Source: Rhodobiaceae bacterium
Lineage (GTDB): Bacteria; Pseudomonadota; Alphaproteobacteria; RS24
Length of the DNA: 53,876 bases
Assembly: GCA_024645085.1 (NCBI GenBank)
Contig: JAHEGN010000003.1
Location: 1 to 53,876 of the forward strand
Direction: 5' to 3'
Shown one piece after another: positions 7,173 through 17,531 of the stretch; position 1 is the stretch's first letter, and each line of letters begins with the position of its first letter. Under the pieces are notes generated by a model. The model worked only from the letters and a program-made list of their open reading frames with translations. It was not told the DNA's origin and searched no databases. A program made the translations under genes and the position numbers.

Positions 7173-8363
7173 ATGGATATGGATGAACAAAATTACGATG
7201 TGATTATTATTGGCGCTGGCGCCGCCGGGCTGATGTGCGCCATTGAGGCGGGCAAGCGCGGGCGCCGTGTCTGGTTAATTGACCACGCCAGCAAAATAGC
7301 CGAAAAAATCCGTATTTCCGGCGGCGGGCGCTGCAATTTCACCAATATTAACGCCAGCGCTGCGCAATTCTTATCGGCCAATCCGCATTTTTGTAAATCA
7401 GCACTGCAACAATATAGCCAGCATGATTTCATCGCTCTGGTGCGCAAACATAAAATTGATTTCCATGAAAAAAGCCTCGGGCAATTATTCTGTGATACCA
7501 GTGCGCAAGATATTATCGACATGTTATTGCGCGAAGTTAATCACGCTGGTGTGCAGTTCAATATGGAAACCGAAGTCAGCGATATCGCCTATGATGACAG
7601 TGGCTATCATCTGACTACTTCGCGCGGGATGGCCCATGCGGCCTCGCTGGTGATTGCCACTGGCGGCTTGTCGATTCCGAAAATCGGGGCGACGAAATTT
7701 GGCTATGAAGTGGCCAGCCAATTCGGTATTAATGTGCTGGAGCGCCGCGCCGCGCTGGTGCCGCTGACCTTTCAAAGTCAAATATTGGAGCGCTGTAAAG
7801 CCTTGGCTGGTGTATCGGTGGACGCGATTGTCAGCTGCGCCAAAAAGCAATTCTCCGAAGCCATGCTGTTCACCCATCGCGGCCTATCGGGCCCATCAAT
7901 TTTGCAGATTTCGTCTTATTGGCGCGAGGGCTTACCGGTCAGTGTTAATCTGGCGCCAAGCCATGATGTGACGGCGCATTTATTGACCCGCAAACAGGCC
8001 GCCAAACAAGAGAGCGTGGTCACCGCCTTGGCTGAAATTTTGCCCAAACGTTTGGCCCAAAGCATATGCGACGACCAAGGCTTGGCCGGTCGTTTGGCCG
8101 AAGTGTCGGGCAAGGCGCTTGAAAAACTGGGCGCGGCGGTTAACCAATGGCAATTAATGCCAGCCGGTTCAGAAGGCTATCGCACGGCGGAAGTGACGCT
8201 GGGCGGGGTCGACACCAATGATCTATCGTCGAAAACCATGCAGGCGAAAAACCAGCCGGGGCTATATTTTATCGGCGAAGTCGTCGATGTGACCGGCCAT
8301 TTAGGTGGCTATAATTTCCAATGGGCGTGGTCGTCCGGCTATGTCGCGGGACAAAACGCTTAA
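7173..8363 (+). CDS. HI0933/YhiN-type FAD-dependent flavoprotein
   Basis: A 396-residue member of the HI0933-like flavoprotein family (BaiN/YhiN type). The Rossmann dinucleotide motif IIIGAGAAGLM is near the N terminus, followed by the family-specific KIRISGGGRCNFTN stretch, and a C-terminal FAD-contacting segment GEVVDVTGHLGGYNFQWAWSSG. Family members are oxidoreductases of mostly unknown substrate; no precise reaction can be assigned. The start ATG GAT ATG GAT follows the MBL gene by 46 bases, so the two may be co-transcribed. Its stop overlaps the stop of the convergent short-chain dehydrogenase by four bases. Confidence 0.88.
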   Translation: MDMDEQNYDVIIIGAGAAGLMCAIEAGKRGRRVWLIDHASKIAEKIRISGGGRCNFTNINASAAQFLSANPHFCKSALQQYSQHDFIALVRKHKIDFHEKSLGQLFCDTSAQDIIDMLLREVNHAGVQFNMETEVSDIAYDDSGYHLTTSRGMAHAASLVIATGGLSIPKIGATKFGYEVASQFGINVLERRAALVPLTFQSQILERCKALAGVSVDAIVSCAKKQFSEAMLFTHRGLSGPSILQISSYWREGLPVSVNLAPSHDVTAHLLTRKQAAKQESVVTALAEILPKRLAQSICDDQGLAGRLAEVSGKALEKLGAAVNQWQLMPAGSEGYRTAEVTLGGVDTNDLSSKTMQAKNQPGLYFIGEVVDVTGHLGGYNFQWAWSSGYVAGQNA

Positions 8364-9187
8364 TCCTTTTTCTGCTCTGCGATGAGCTGCTCAATCAACA
8401 AGGGCACATCATATTCTTCGTCGCCATCATAACGCGGGGCGTAGGTGGCATAGGCTTTGGCTAGGGCCTCAGCCCGTGGGGCGATGCGCTCTACATTATA
8501 AGCATGTGACACAATATAGGTTTCACCGGCTTCTACTTGTTTTTTGACAATGGCGGCAAACCGGTCGGCGTCCATGGCGTTATCAGCAATTGGGCTGCCG
8601 GCGGTCATTGGCGTGCTGACAAAGCCCGGGAATATCACCCCATAATGGATGAAATCTGGTGCATCGTGCTGCAAGCTCTCGGTCAGGCCAAGCACCGCAT
8701 GTTTGGCGGCAATATAAGCAGCTGAATAGGGCACGGCGACGAATAACGAGTTCTCAGAACCGGTATTATAAATTTTGGCCGGAGTCGCTTGCTCGATCAT
8801 TCGCCGACTGAAAGCCCGACAGCCGTGCCAGACGCCGAAGAAATTAACATCAAACACATGCCGCACGGCATCCATATCGCTTTTGTCAATCGAACTGCGT
8901 GGCGCGCCAATGCCAGCATTATTGAAGAGAATATCGACCTTACCAAAGCGCTGCCATGCAAAGTCAGCAAAGGCTTCAACCGCCTCATTATCGGTGACAT
9001 CGAGCACCATGCTATCGGCCTCAATACCGATTTGCGTCAATTGTGCGACGGCCTCTTTCAACACTTCGGCGCGCGGCTCGCCAATCAAAATTTTGCCGCC
9101 ATCCGCCCCAAAGGCTTTGGCCAAGGCAAAGCCGATACCGGTTGCCCCGCCGGTAATAACGATGACTTGATTGTCGAAGTTTTTCAT
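8360..9187 (-). CDS. Short-chain dehydrogenase/reductase
   Basis: A 275-residue classical SDR. The cofactor motif TGGATGIG is at residues 12-19, NNAG at 88-91, and the catalytic Ser143, Tyr157 and Lys161 are in place (YSAAYIAAK contains the YxxxK). An acidic-poor beta2 end (GEPRAE) leaves NAD versus NADP preference unclear. GGGGGAGAT immediately precedes the ATG. The gene lies 28 bases downstream of the ABC ATPase on the same strand and may share its transcript. The substrate is unknown; a ketone or alcohol of lipid or xenobiotic metabolism is typical for this subgroup. Confidence 0.9.
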   Translation of the reverse strand: MKNFDNQVIVITGGATGIGFALAKAFGADGGKILIGEPRAEVLKEAVAQLTQIGIEADSMVLDVTDNEAVEAFADFAWQRFGKVDILFNNAGIGAPRSSIDKSDMDAVRHVFDVNFFGVWHGCRAFSRRMIEQATPAKIYNTGSENSLFVAVPYSAAYIAAKHAVLGLTESLQHDAPDFIHYGVIFPGFVSTPMTAGSPIADNAMDADRFAAIVKKQVEAGETYIVSHAYNVERIAPRAEALAKAYATYAPRYDGDEEYDVPLLIEQLIAEQKKD

Positions 9188-9215
9188 ATCTCCCCCGTAT
9201 TATTGGCGTTGGCGG

Positions 9216-10169
9216 TTAAGCAGCGTGAGAGCCGGTTAGTTTCATGAACACGGTTTCCAATTCAGCACCCTCAGTGTCGAGGTCGGCGATTTCAATGCCG
9301 CTATTGGTGATTTGGCTCAGCACATGTCCGGCTGGCGTTTCGCCTGGATTATATTGCACGGCCAAACGCCCATCGTCGAGAATTTGGCAATTTAACCCGG
9401 CAATGTCAGGCACGCCAGTGAGCGCCGTGGCTGGCCGAATGAGCATGGTTTTATTGTCAATCCGGCGCAGCAAATCGCTGGTCGACTCGCAAGCGACGAG
9501 AGTGCCCTTATCAATAATCGCAATTGTGTCGCATAATTCTTGCGCTTCTTCGAGATAATGTGTGGTCAGCATAATGGTGACGCCGAGCTTGTTGAGCTCC
9601 AATACATAATCCCATAATTGTCGCCGCAATTCGATGTCGACGCCCGCCGTTGGCTCGTCGAGCACCAGAATTGGCGGATTATGCACCAGCGCTTTGGCAA
9701 CCAATAGGCGCCGCCGCATGCCGCCCGAAAGCGTGCGCGAATAAGCGTCCACCTTATCATCGAGGCCGAGAGCGGTGAGAATTTCCATTGTGCGGCGTTG
9801 TTTGCGCGGCACGCCATACAGGCCAGCTTGCAAATCCATGATTTCACCAGGGGTGAAAAATGGGTCAATGCTCAGCTCTTGCGGCACAATGCCGATGGAG
9901 GCGCGCGACTGACGCGGGTTTTGGTCAATATCAAAGCCCCAAATTGACGCGCTGCCAGATGTCTTCATCACCAGACCAGCGAGAATATTAATAAAGGTCG
10001 ATTTGCCCGCCCCATTTGGCCCCAAAAGGCCAAAAATAGAACCGCGCGGCACGTCTAAATTAATCCCCTTTAAGGCTTCTTTTGGCGGTTGATTGCCGCT
10101 CGCCTTATAGGTTTTTTGCAAATCACGAACACTGAGCGCGAATGCCGACTGATGGTTGGAATTTGTCAT
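9216..10169 (-). CDS. ABC transporter ATP-binding subunit (CcmA/YadG type), orphan
   Basis: A 317-residue ABC ATPase of the drug/polysaccharide exporter class. Walker A GPNGAGKS is at residues 50-57, the signature LSGGMRRRLLVAKAL follows, then Walker B ILVLDEPTAGVD and the H-loop (TTHYLEE). The roughly 90-residue C-terminal extension is usual for the YadG/NodI group, which work with a separate ABC-2 permease. No permease gene is adjacent: the downstream neighbour is the SDR and upstream is the divergent polA. The partner must be elsewhere in the genome. AGGAGAG four bases before the ATG supports the start. Confidence 0.9.
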   Translation of the reverse strand: MTNSNHQSAFALSVRDLQKTYKASGNQPPKEALKGINLDVPRGSIFGLLGPNGAGKSTFINILAGLVMKTSGSASIWGFDIDQNPRQSRASIGIVPQELSIDPFFTPGEIMDLQAGLYGVPRKQRRTMEILTALGLDDKVDAYSRTLSGGMRRRLLVAKALVHNPPILVLDEPTAGVDIELRRQLWDYVLELNKLGVTIMLTTHYLEEAQELCDTIAIIDKGTLVACESTSDLLRRIDNKTMLIRPATALTGVPDIAGLNCQILDDGRLAVQYNPGETPAGHVLSQITNSGIEIADLDTEGAELETVFMKLTGSHAA

Positions 10170-10301
10170 AAATCTCTCCTGGCCATCAGGTGTAGCATTT
10201 TTGTTCTGGGGAATAAACGTCGAAACCGCGATTTAGGGCCTGTCATTTGAGGCAGCAATGCTAGATTAACTGATGCGACTCAATCTGACCAAAGGTGATG
10301 G

Positions 10302-13196
10302 ATGACAAAGCTTGGCAAAAACGACCACCTGTATTTGGTGGATGGATCGGGTTATATTTTCCGTGCTTATCATGCGCTGCCGCCGTTGACGCGAAAATCA
10401 GATGGTTTGCCTGTGGGGGCAGTGTCCGGCTTTTGCAATATGCTGGTCAAATTGCTTAATGAAATGGATGCGGCTGAAAGCCCAACCCATTTGGCAGTGA
10501 TTTTCGACGCTTCGGGCAATACGTTTCGCAATGATATTTATCCCGAATATAAAGCCCATCGGCCACCGGCACCGGAAGATTTGGTGCCGCAATTTTCTTT
10601 GGTTCGGGAAGCGGTGCGGGCGTTTAATATTCCGGCCATTGAAATGTCTGGCTTTGAGGCCGATGATTTGATTGCCAGCTATGCGGTGCAAGCGGCGGCC
10701 GATGGCGCGCATGTGTCGATTGTTTCCTCGGATAAGGATTTGATGCAATTGGTCGGCCCGAATATCGACATGATCGATACGATGAAAGACAAAAAAATCA
10801 ATGCGGCGGAAGTGGTAGAGAAATTTGGTGTCGGGCCGGAGCGGGTGATTGATGTGCAATCTCTGGCCGGTGACAGTGTCGACAATGTGCCCGGCGTGCC
10901 TGGCATTGGCATTAAAACGGCAGCGCTTTTGATTGAGGAATATGGCGACCTCGATAGTTTATTGGCGCGGGCCGGAGAGATTAAACAGAATAAGCGGCGC
11001 GAAAATCTCATTGAGTTTGCCGAACAGGCGCGCCTTAGCCGGCAATTGGTAACCTTGAAACAAGACACGCCCTTGCCGGTCGGTTTTGAGGAAATGGCGC
11101 TCACCCCACCCGATGCCGCCACGCTGATTGGTTTTACCAAAGCTTTGGAATTCAACACATTAACCAAACGCTTGGCGGAGCGCTTTACATTTGACGCCGA
11201 TGCGTTTGAGGCGGCGTCAGATTTGGCCTCGGCCTATGCACCGACGGCCAGCGCACTGCCGGCTGGGGCGCCAACGGGGGCGCAAGAGTCACCGCAAGGC
11301 GCAGCATCTCCAGCGGTTGCCAGCAACCTACCAGCGCCAATGCCGGCTTTATCAGAGGCAGTTTATGAGACGGTGACGCAAGAGGCGCAATTGCACGCTT
11401 GGGTGGCGCGCGCCTATCAGGCCGGGGTGATTGGACTGGATACGGAAACCAATGGTCTGGATACCATGCAATGCCGTTTGGTTGGTATTTCACTGGCCAC
11501 GGCGCCAGGTGAGGCCTGCTATATTCCGCTGACGCATGGGGTTTCCGATGGGTTGGATTTGGGCGATGAAATGCCCCATCAAATTGAAATGGCGCAGGCG
11601 CTGGCGATTTTGAAACCGCTGCTGGAAGATGCCTCAGTGTTGAAAGTGCTGCAGAATGCGAAATTTGATTTGCAAATTTTTGCCCGTCACAAAATTGCAG
11701 TGGCGCCGATTGATGACACAATGCTGATGTCTTATGCGCTTGATGCCGGTGCCCATGGCCATGGTATGGATGAGTTGTCGCAACTCTATTTAGGCCATCA
11801 GCCAATATCGATTAAACAGCTGATTGGCAGCGGTAAATCGCAAATTACCTTTGACCAAGTGCCGATTGACAAAGCCGCCCCCTATGCGGCGGAAGACGCC
11901 GATGTGACGCTGCGTTTGTGGCATCATCTGAAACCGCGCCTGCTGGCCGAACACATGGTGGGTGTTTATCAAACAACGGAGCGGCCGCTGGTGGCGGTGT
12001 TGCGGCAGATGGAGAGCGAAGGCATTTTGATTGACCGCTCTGTGTTGTCGCGCTTGTCGGGCGAGTTTGCGCAGAAAATGGCGGCCATGGAAGACGAAAT
12101 CTTTCAGCTGGCTGGCGAGCGCTTCAATATTGCCAGCCCCAAGCAATTGGGTGATATTCTGTTCGGAAAAATGGCCCTGCCGGGCGGCAAGAAAACCAAA
12201 ACCGGCGCTTATGCAACCGGTGCCGAGGTGCTCGAAGGCTTGGCTGCTGAGGGTTATGATTTGGCGGCGCGGGTTCTCGATTGGCGCGGTCTGGCCAAAT
12301 TAAAATCAACCTATACAGACGCGCTGCCAGAATTTATCAATCCGGAAACCGGCCGCATTCACACTTCTTATTCTTTGGCCGCGACGACCACCGGCCGGTT
12401 GTCCTCGTCAGATCCGAATTTGCAAAATATTCCAATCCGCACGGAAGATGGGCGCCGCATTCGCACGGCCTTTGTTTCGTCGCCAGATCATGTTTTGGTC
12501 AGCGCCGACTACAGCCAGATTGAATTGCGTATTCTTGCGCATATCGCTGAGATTGGCAGCCTACGGCAAGCCTTTGCCGATGGGTTGGATATCCATGCGA
12601 TGACGGCGTCGGAAATGTTTGGCGTGCCGTTGGCTGACATGACCGGCGACGTCCGCCGCCGCGCCAAGGCGATTAACTTTGGCATCATTTATGGCATTTC
12701 GGCTTTCGGCTTGGCCAATCAATTGGGCATTAGCCGCAGCGAGGCCAGCGACTATATCAAAGCCTATTTCCAAAAATTCCCCGGCATTCACGACTATATG
12801 GAAGCGACCAAAGCCGAGGCCAAAGCGCAGGGCTATGTCACCACTTTGTTTGGCCGCAAAATTCATTTGCGCGAGATTGACGCCAAAATACCGGCGCGAC
12901 GTGCGTTTGCTGAACGCGCCGCCATTAATGCGCCAATTCAAGGCACGGCGGCCGATATTATTCGCCGCGCCATGATTGCCATGCCAGCGGCGCTAGCCAA
13001 CCACAATCTGGCAACGGCGCGCATGCTTTTGCAAGTGCATGATGAGTTGATTTTTGAAGTGGCTGAAGAAAAAGCCGATGATTTGATTGCTATTGTACGT
13101 AAAACCATGGAAACCGCATGTATGCCGCGACTGGAGCTCAGTGTGCCGCTGATTGTTGATGCGAAAGCAGCTAAAAACTGGGAAGAGGCGCATTAA
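10302..13196 (+). CDS. polA: DNA polymerase I
   Basis: The 964-residue enzyme performs gap filling, RNA primer removal and repair synthesis. The N-terminal 5'-3' exonuclease occupies about residues 1-300 (YIFRAYHALPP; GVPGIGIKTA helix-hairpin-helix). A Pro/Ala-rich linker follows, then a proofreading 3'-5' exonuclease with an intact motif DTETNG (Asp380), NAKFDLQIF and YAAEDAD. The polymerase domain has motif A SADYSQIELR (Asp736), motif B RRRAKAINFGIIYG and motif C QVHDEL (Asp914). All three activities therefore look functional. AAAGGTGATGG precedes the ATG. The gene is alone, between the divergent ABC ATPase and the convergent pckA. Confidence 0.98.
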   Translation: MTKLGKNDHLYLVDGSGYIFRAYHALPPLTRKSDGLPVGAVSGFCNMLVKLLNEMDAAESPTHLAVIFDASGNTFRNDIYPEYKAHRPPAPEDLVPQFSLVREAVRAFNIPAIEMSGFEADDLIASYAVQAAADGAHVSIVSSDKDLMQLVGPNIDMIDTMKDKKINAAEVVEKFGVGPERVIDVQSLAGDSVDNVPGVPGIGIKTAALLIEEYGDLDSLLARAGEIKQNKRRENLIEFAEQARLSRQLVTLKQDTPLPVGFEEMALTPPDAATLIGFTKALEFNTLTKRLAERFTFDADAFEAASDLASAYAPTASALPAGAPTGAQESPQGAASPAVASNLPAPMPALSEAVYETVTQEAQLHAWVARAYQAGVIGLDTETNGLDTMQCRLVGISLATAPGEACYIPLTHGVSDGLDLGDEMPHQIEMAQALAILKPLLEDASVLKVLQNAKFDLQIFARHKIAVAPIDDTMLMSYALDAGAHGHGMDELSQLYLGHQPISIKQLIGSGKSQITFDQVPIDKAAPYAAEDADVTLRLWHHLKPRLLAEHMVGVYQTTERPLVAVLRQMESEGILIDRSVLSRLSGEFAQKMAAMEDEIFQLAGERFNIASPKQLGDILFGKMALPGGKKTKTGAYATGAEVLEGLAAEGYDLAARVLDWRGLAKLKSTYTDALPEFINPETGRIHTSYSLAATTTGRLSSSDPNLQNIPIRTEDGRRIRTAFVSSPDHVLVSADYSQIELRILAHIAEIGSLRQAFADGLDIHAMTASEMFGVPLADMTGDVRRRAKAINFGIIYGISAFGLANQLGISRSEASDYIKAYFQKFPGIHDYMEATKAEAKAQGYVTTLFGRKIHLREIDAKIPARRAFAERAAINAPIQGTAADIIRRAMIAMPAALANHNLATARMLLQVHDELIFEVAEEKADDLIAIVRKTMETACMPRLELSVPLIVDAKAAKNWEEAH

Positions 13197-13237
13197 TACT
13201 ATTAATAATAGTATTAAATAAATTATTTAATAATACT
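13197..13237. other. Overlapping A+T-rich hairpins after polA
   Basis: Starting at the base after the polA stop are TACTATT-AAT-AATAGTA (13197-13213) and, sharing its right arm, AGTATT-AAATAA paired with TTATTT and AATACT (13210-13237) with a three-base bulge. The two structures are mutually exclusive. They contain only A/T plus one or two G/C pairs and lack a following T-run, so they are not classic terminators. They could protect the polA transcript end or form a cruciform. Confidence 0.4.
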
Positions 13238-13256
13238 TTAATGGAATTTTAAGCAA

Positions 13257-13284
13257 TAAAAAAGGCAGAGCTAAAACCCTGCCT
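13257..13284 (-). terminator. Intrinsic terminator of pckA
   Basis: Read on the minus strand, AGGCAGGG and CTCTGCCT form an eight-pair stem (one G-U) around the loop TTTTAG, followed by TTTTTT. It lies about 35 bases after the pckA stop. Confidence 0.85.
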
Positions 13285-13319
13285 AATTTATTCATGATAT
13301 TCTTAATTAAATAAGAGTA

Positions 13320-14921
13320 TTATTCAGCGGCCAATGCTGCGGCGCGTACATTATCATCGACGTGATCGAGGAATTTTTCGAAATTCGCAACAAACATGCC
13401 GACCAATTTCTTGGCTTGTGCATCATAAGCAGCTTGATCAGCCCAAGTATCGCGTGGGTTGAGGATTGATCCATCAACACCGGGCACAGAAACTGGCACT
13501 TCAAAGCCGAAATTCTCATCTTGGCGGAAATCAACATGATTCAGGCTGCCGTCAAGGGCAGCAGATAGAAGAGCGCGGGTTTCTTTAATCGGCATACGAT
13601 TGCCGATGCCATAAGCCCCACCTGTCCAACCGGTGTTAACCAGCCAGCAGCTGGCGCCATGTTCGGCAATCAAATCACGCAGCAGATTGCCATATTCTGA
13701 TGGATGACGCGGCATGAATGGCGCGCCAAAGCAGGTCGAGAAGGTTGCCTCTGGCTCGGTGACGCCTTTTTCTGTGCCAGCAACTTTCGCTGTATAGCCT
13801 GACAAGAAGTGATACATGGCTTGGCTCGGTGTCATCCGTGAAATCGGAGGCAGAACGCCAAAGGCATCAGCTGTCAGCATGATGATATTTTTGGGATGAC
13901 CGGCGGTTCCGGTCTCAGAGGCATTTGGAATAAATGACAGCGGATAGGCACCACGTGAGTTCTCAGCCAATGAATTATCGTCGAGATCAAGCTCGCGAGT
14001 TACCGGATCCATCACCACATTTTCCAGCACTGTGCCGAAACGTTGGGTCGTGGCATAAATCTCCGGCTCAGCTTCAGCCGACAGATTGATCATTTTGGCG
14101 TAACAACCGCCTTCGAAGTTGAACACGCCGTTCTCTGACCAGCCGTGCTCGTCATCGCCAACCAAAATACGGTTTGGGTCGGCTGACAAAGTTGTTTTGC
14201 CTGTGCCGCTAAGGCCGAAGAAGACGGCGCTATCGCCGGCATCGCCAACATTGACCGAGCAATGCATTGGCATGACGCGTTTGGCAGGCAGGGCGTAATT
14301 AAGCATGGAGAAAACAGATTTTTTGGTTTCGCCAGCATAAGATGTGCCAACAATCAGCACCATTTTCTTAGCAAAGTTGACGGCAATCATGGTTTCGCCG
14401 CGGCTACCGTGACGCGCCGGATCAGCTTTGAAGCTCGGGAAATTCATAATGACAAATTCAGGGTCAAAACCATCCAATTCTTGTGTCTCTGGCTCAATCA
14501 GCAGATTTTGAATAAACAGCGAATGCCAAGCCAATTCAGTCACAACTCGTGTGGCCAAGCGGTGGGTTTTATCGGCGCCACCAAACAGGTCCTGCACCAG
14601 CAATTCATTGCCCTCCGCGTGAGCCAGCATGTCGGCGTGCAGCGCGTCAAATTGTTCGGCTGTCATCGACTTATTATTGTCCCACCAGATGTTGTCTTCT
14701 GTGGTGGCATCGCGAACGATGAATTTATCTTGCGCAGAACGGCCCGTATGGGCACCGGTTTTCACGAGCAAGGGCCCACTGCCGGCTATTTCAGCTTCGC
14801 CGCGTGCCAGAGCGAGTTCATAAATTTGAGATGGTCGCAAGTTCCAATATACGGTTCCGGCATTGCCGAGTCCCTGCAGGTCCAAACCATTTTTGCTCAT
14901 GTGATAACCAGTCTGTTTCAT
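13320..14921 (-). CDS. pckA: Phosphoenolpyruvate carboxykinase (ATP)
   Basis: The 533-residue enzyme converts oxaloacetate plus ATP to PEP, CO2 and ADP, the first committed step of gluconeogenesis. The ATP-type kinase-1 loop [11 protein letters not shown] and the following [14 protein letters not shown] metal-binding segment are intact, as is the [10 protein letters not shown] substrate region. The start is placed at MKQTGYHMS because GGGGGAAAACGCG immediately precedes it; an in-frame ATG 11 codons upstream lacks a site. It is divergent from chvI. In several alphaproteobacteria ChvI directly controls pckA, which makes the shared intergenic region of regulatory interest. An intrinsic terminator follows. 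Confidence 0.97.
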   Translation of the reverse strand: MKQTGYHMSKNGLDLQGLGNAGTVYWNLRPSQIYELALARGEAEIAGSGPLLVKTGAHTGRSAQDKFIVRDATTEDNIWWDNNKSMTAEQFDALHADMLAHAEGNELLVQDLFGGADKTHRLATRVVTELAWHSLFIQNLLIEPETQELDGFDPEFVIMNFPSFKADPARHGSRGETMIAVNFAKKMVLIVGTSYAGETKKSVFSMLNYALPAKRVMPMHCSVNVGDAGDSAVFFGLSGTGKTTLSADPNRILVGDDEHGWSENGVFNFEGGCYAKMINLSAEAEPEIYATTQRFGTVLENVVMDPVTRELDLDDNSLAENSRGAYPLSFIPNASETGTAGHPKNIIMLTADAFGVLPPISRMTPSQAMYHFLSGYTAKVAGTEKGVTEPEATFSTCFGAPFMPRHPSEYGNLLRDLIAEHGASCWLVNTGWTGGAYGIGNRMPIKETRALLSAALDGSLNHVDFRQDENFGFEVPVSVPGVDGSILNPRDTWADQAAYDAQAKKLVGMFVANFEKFLDHVDDNVRAAALAAE

Positions 14922-14958
14922 CGCGTTTTCCCCCGACAGGATGATAATGTTCAAGTGA

Positions 14959-14970
14959 CCCCCTAGGGGG
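14959..14970. promoter_or_regulatory. Perfect palindrome CCCCCTAGGGGG in the pckA leader
   Basis: A 12-bp perfect palindrome with partly matching outer arms (AAGT on one side, ACTT on the other) lies about 40 bases upstream of the pckA start codon and downstream of the predicted -10 box. It could be a repressor site or an RNA hairpin in the leader. The binding factor is unknown. Confidence 0.45.
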
Positions 14971-14983
14971 AACTTTGACGCGG

Positions 14984-15012
14984 ACTATATGCAGTTTGTC
15001 GGTCTGTTGCAA
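14984..15012 (-). promoter_or_regulatory. Predicted pckA promoter
   Basis: On the minus strand TTGCAA (15007-15012) and TATAGT (14984-14989) are separated by exactly 17 bases. The predicted transcript would start near 14977, placing the GC palindrome within its first 20 bases. Confidence 0.5.
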
Positions 15013-15126
15013 CCAGCCTGCCGTAACAATGACACAATTCATGTTGATGATTATTTTGCTCAAAATGAGACAAAAAACTTCCCTCGCCCATGTGGCAATG
15101 CTTAGTTATCAGTTGAGGAAAACACA

Positions 15127-15828
15127 ATGCCGACAATTGTACTTGTTGATGATGATGCCAATATTTTGGCGTCTGTAAAAATGGCACTTGAGGCTGAAGG
15201 TTTCGCCACGCGGAGCTTTACCGATGGCAATACAGCGCTCCAGGCCTTGGCTGAAAAGCCTGCTGATATTGGCGTGTTTGACATTAAAATGCCGCGCATG
15301 GATGGCCTCGAATTATTGCGAAAATTGCGTCAAACAAGCCAAATGCCTGTGGTTTTTCTGACCTCTAAAGATGATGAAATTGACGAAATATTCGGTTTGA
15401 AAATGGGGGCCGATGACTATGTCACCAAGCCATTTTCGCAACGTTTGTTGATTGAACGCATTCGGGCAGTGCTGCGCCGCACAAAAGCCCGCGAGCAAGC
15501 GGCCAGCGGGCAGGTCGATAAAGACCATGCCATAGAACGCGGAGACTTGCGCCTTGATACAGAGCGTCATGACTGTTTTTGGAAGCAACAACCAGTAAGC
15601 CTAACGGTCACAGAATTTATGATATTGGATGCCTTGGCCCGGCGCCCAGGTGTGGTAAAAAGTCGCGACGCGCTGATGGATGCTGCTTATGATGAGCAAA
15701 TCTATGTTGATGATCGGACAATCGACAGCCACATTAAACGCTTGCGGCGTAAATTTCGCGTCGTCGACAAAAGTTTTGACGCCATTGAGACCCTCTATGG
15801 GGTTGGTTACAGGTATAAAGATCAGTGA
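15127..15828 (+). CDS. chvI: Response regulator ChvI (OmpR family)
   Basis: A 233-residue two-domain regulator. The receiver domain has the acidic pocket VDDD (residues 7-10), the phospho-acceptor Asp52 ([11 protein letters not shown]) and the conserved Lys in YVTKPFS. The C-terminal winged helix (about 140-230) carries the OmpR-type [11 protein letters not shown] and [17 protein letters not shown] recognition segment. GAGGAAAACACA precedes the ATG. It is the first gene of chvI-chvG-hprK-EIIA-ptsH; the sensor gene overlaps its stop by four bases. In related bacteria the system responds to acid and envelope stress and controls surface polysaccharide and central carbon genes. Confidence 0.95.
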   Translation: MPTIVLVDDDANILASVKMALEAEGFATRSFTDGNTALQALAEKPADIGVFDIKMPRMDGLELLRKLRQTSQMPVVFLTSKDDEIDEIFGLKMGADDYVTKPFSQRLLIERIRAVLRRTKAREQAASGQVDKDHAIERGDLRLDTERHDCFWKQQPVSLTVTEFMILDALARRPGVVKSRDALMDAAYDEQIYVDDRTIDSHIKRLRRKFRVVDKSFDAIETLYGVGYRYKDQ

Positions 15829-17531
15829 GTTCAGTGCAAACACCATCTCCTGCGCCATCTGAAAAGGCCCGCGACAAAAATCGCCCGAAGCAGAAATTGC
15901 TGGCCCGGCTGATTGTACTGAACATGCTCGGCTTGTTGATTTTAGCCGGCGGTATCTTGACCCTTTCGGAGTCACGACAGGTTTTAACCCGCGCCTATAC
16001 GAAAAGCTTGCAAACTCAGGCCAGTATTATCGCTAGCGCACTCAGCCAAGCCACACAGCAAAATAATTTTGAATTTTTTGAACCCTCTATCCTCAAACAA
16101 TTAAATGGTCGCCGCACCAATACGTGGCAGGTCCGCCAAGCGCAGAAAATTATGCGCGACATGCGCAATGTCACGGATGCGCGTTTGCGGCTGTATGCCA
16201 ATAATGGCAATTTGATTATTGATAGTGGCCAGCTGGATCGCTCAATCAATGTGGTGTCGCGCGACTTACCGCCTTTGCTCGACAGTGCGACAGTGCCGTC
16301 GTGGTTGGAGACAATTAAGAGCCGTGGCCAGCACTTTATTTTTGGTGCCAAACCCGTGCTCAATGAAATCACTGCGGCTGATGGCTTTCGCCTACCTGAA
16401 GTCGCTGCCGCCCTTAAAGGGCAAGCCGCCAGCCTGCAACGGCAGAATGAAAATGGCCATGATGTGCTGACCGTGGCAGTGCCCGTGCAGGGCTATCGGG
16501 CTATTGTTGGCGCGCTAATGATTTCGACCCACCCTGGCGAGATCGATGCGATTATTGCCGAGGAACGCCAATTGGTGTTTGAACTATCGGCTCTCGCTTT
16601 GGTGATTAGCGTCATTACCTCCTTGCTTATCGCCGGTACAATTGTGGTGCCGGTGCGTCGCTTGGCTTCTGCCATGCGCGGCTTCGGTGGCAATATGCCA
16701 CAATTACCCGGCTTAGATAGTATTCCTGACCTCAGTCGCCGCGGCGATGAGATTGGCGATTTATCTTTGGCGCTCCGCGATATGATGCAAAAACTGCTCT
16801 TGCGGATTAACACAATTGACAGATTTGCCGCCGATGTAGCGCATGAGTTGAAAAACCCGCTGACTTCTTTGCACAGCGCCGTACAGAGTCTGGATCAAGC
16901 ACCCAGTAAGGCTCAGCAAAAAGAATTAATGGCGATAATTGACAATGACCTTCATCGTCTCAACCGCCTAATCTCAGACATTTCCAATGCCACGCGGCTG
17001 GATGCAGAACTCAATCGTGGTGAGAGCGACATCTTTGATCTATCTGAATTGGCGCAAGAAATTGGCCAAGCCTTGGCCGTGGGTTATGGCGAAACACAAA
17101 ATATTAAGCTCATCGTGCAAACCAATGAGCCATGTCTGGTAATGGCGCAAAAGCCTCGCATTGCACAGATTATTGATAATCTGGTTGGCAATGCAGTGAG
17201 TTTTTCAACTGAAGGCGATCGCATTTTCATCACCACGCGGGTGGAAAATGGCAAAGCTATGCTAATCGTCACCGATGAGGGCCCGGGATTGGCCGATGGC
17301 ACGGCTGAAAAGATCTTTGACCGATTTTATACCGATCGAACGCAAGCGCCAGTTAAACCTAAGGCCAGCAAACAATTCAAGGCCGGCAATTCTGGTCTCG
17401 GCTTAAGTATTTCGCGGCAGATTGCCCGCGCCCATGGTGGCGATGTGATTGGCAGCAATCGCCCCGATGGGCAGGGCGCTTATTTTACACTGACTCTGCC
17501 ATTACATAACCAAAAGGCGGCCAACTCATGA
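15825..17531 (+). CDS. chvG: Sensor histidine kinase ChvG
   Basis: The 568-residue inner-membrane sensor pairs with ChvI. It has a charged cytoplasmic start, TM1 (about 28-48), a periplasmic sensor domain of about 200 residues, TM2 (about 250-275), a HAMP linker, the dimerisation/phospho-acceptor box with His340 ([13 protein letters not shown]) and an HATPase domain with [18 protein letters not shown] and [12 protein letters not shown]. Translation starts at GTG, overlapping the chvI stop (GTGA). The ATG of hprK in turn overlaps its own stop (ATGA), showing tight coupling between sensor and regulatory PTS kinase. Confidence 0.94.
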   Translation: MSSVQTPSPAPSEKARDKNRPKQKLLARLIVLNMLGLLILAGGILTLSESRQVLTRAYTKSLQTQASIIASALSQATQQNNFEFFEPSILKQLNGRRTNTWQVRQAQKIMRDMRNVTDARLRLYANNGNLIIDSGQLDRSINVVSRDLPPLLDSATVPSWLETIKSRGQHFIFGAKPVLNEITAADGFRLPEVAAALKGQAASLQRQNENGHDVLTVAVPVQGYRAIVGALMISTHPGEIDAIIAEERQLVFELSALALVISVITSLLIAGTIVVPVRRLASAMRGFGGNMPQLPGLDSIPDLSRRGDEIGDLSLALRDMMQKLLLRINTIDRFAADVAHELKNPLTSLHSAVQSLDQAPSKAQQKELMAIIDNDLHRLNRLISDISNATRLDAELNRGESDIFDLSELAQEIGQALAVGYGETQNIKLIVQTNEPCLVMAQKPRIAQIIDNLVGNAVSFSTEGDRIFITTRVENGKAMLIVTDEGPGLADGTAEKIFDRFYTDRTQAPVKPKASKQFKAGNSGLGLSISRQIARAHGGDVIGSNRPDGQGAYFTLTLPLHNQKAANS

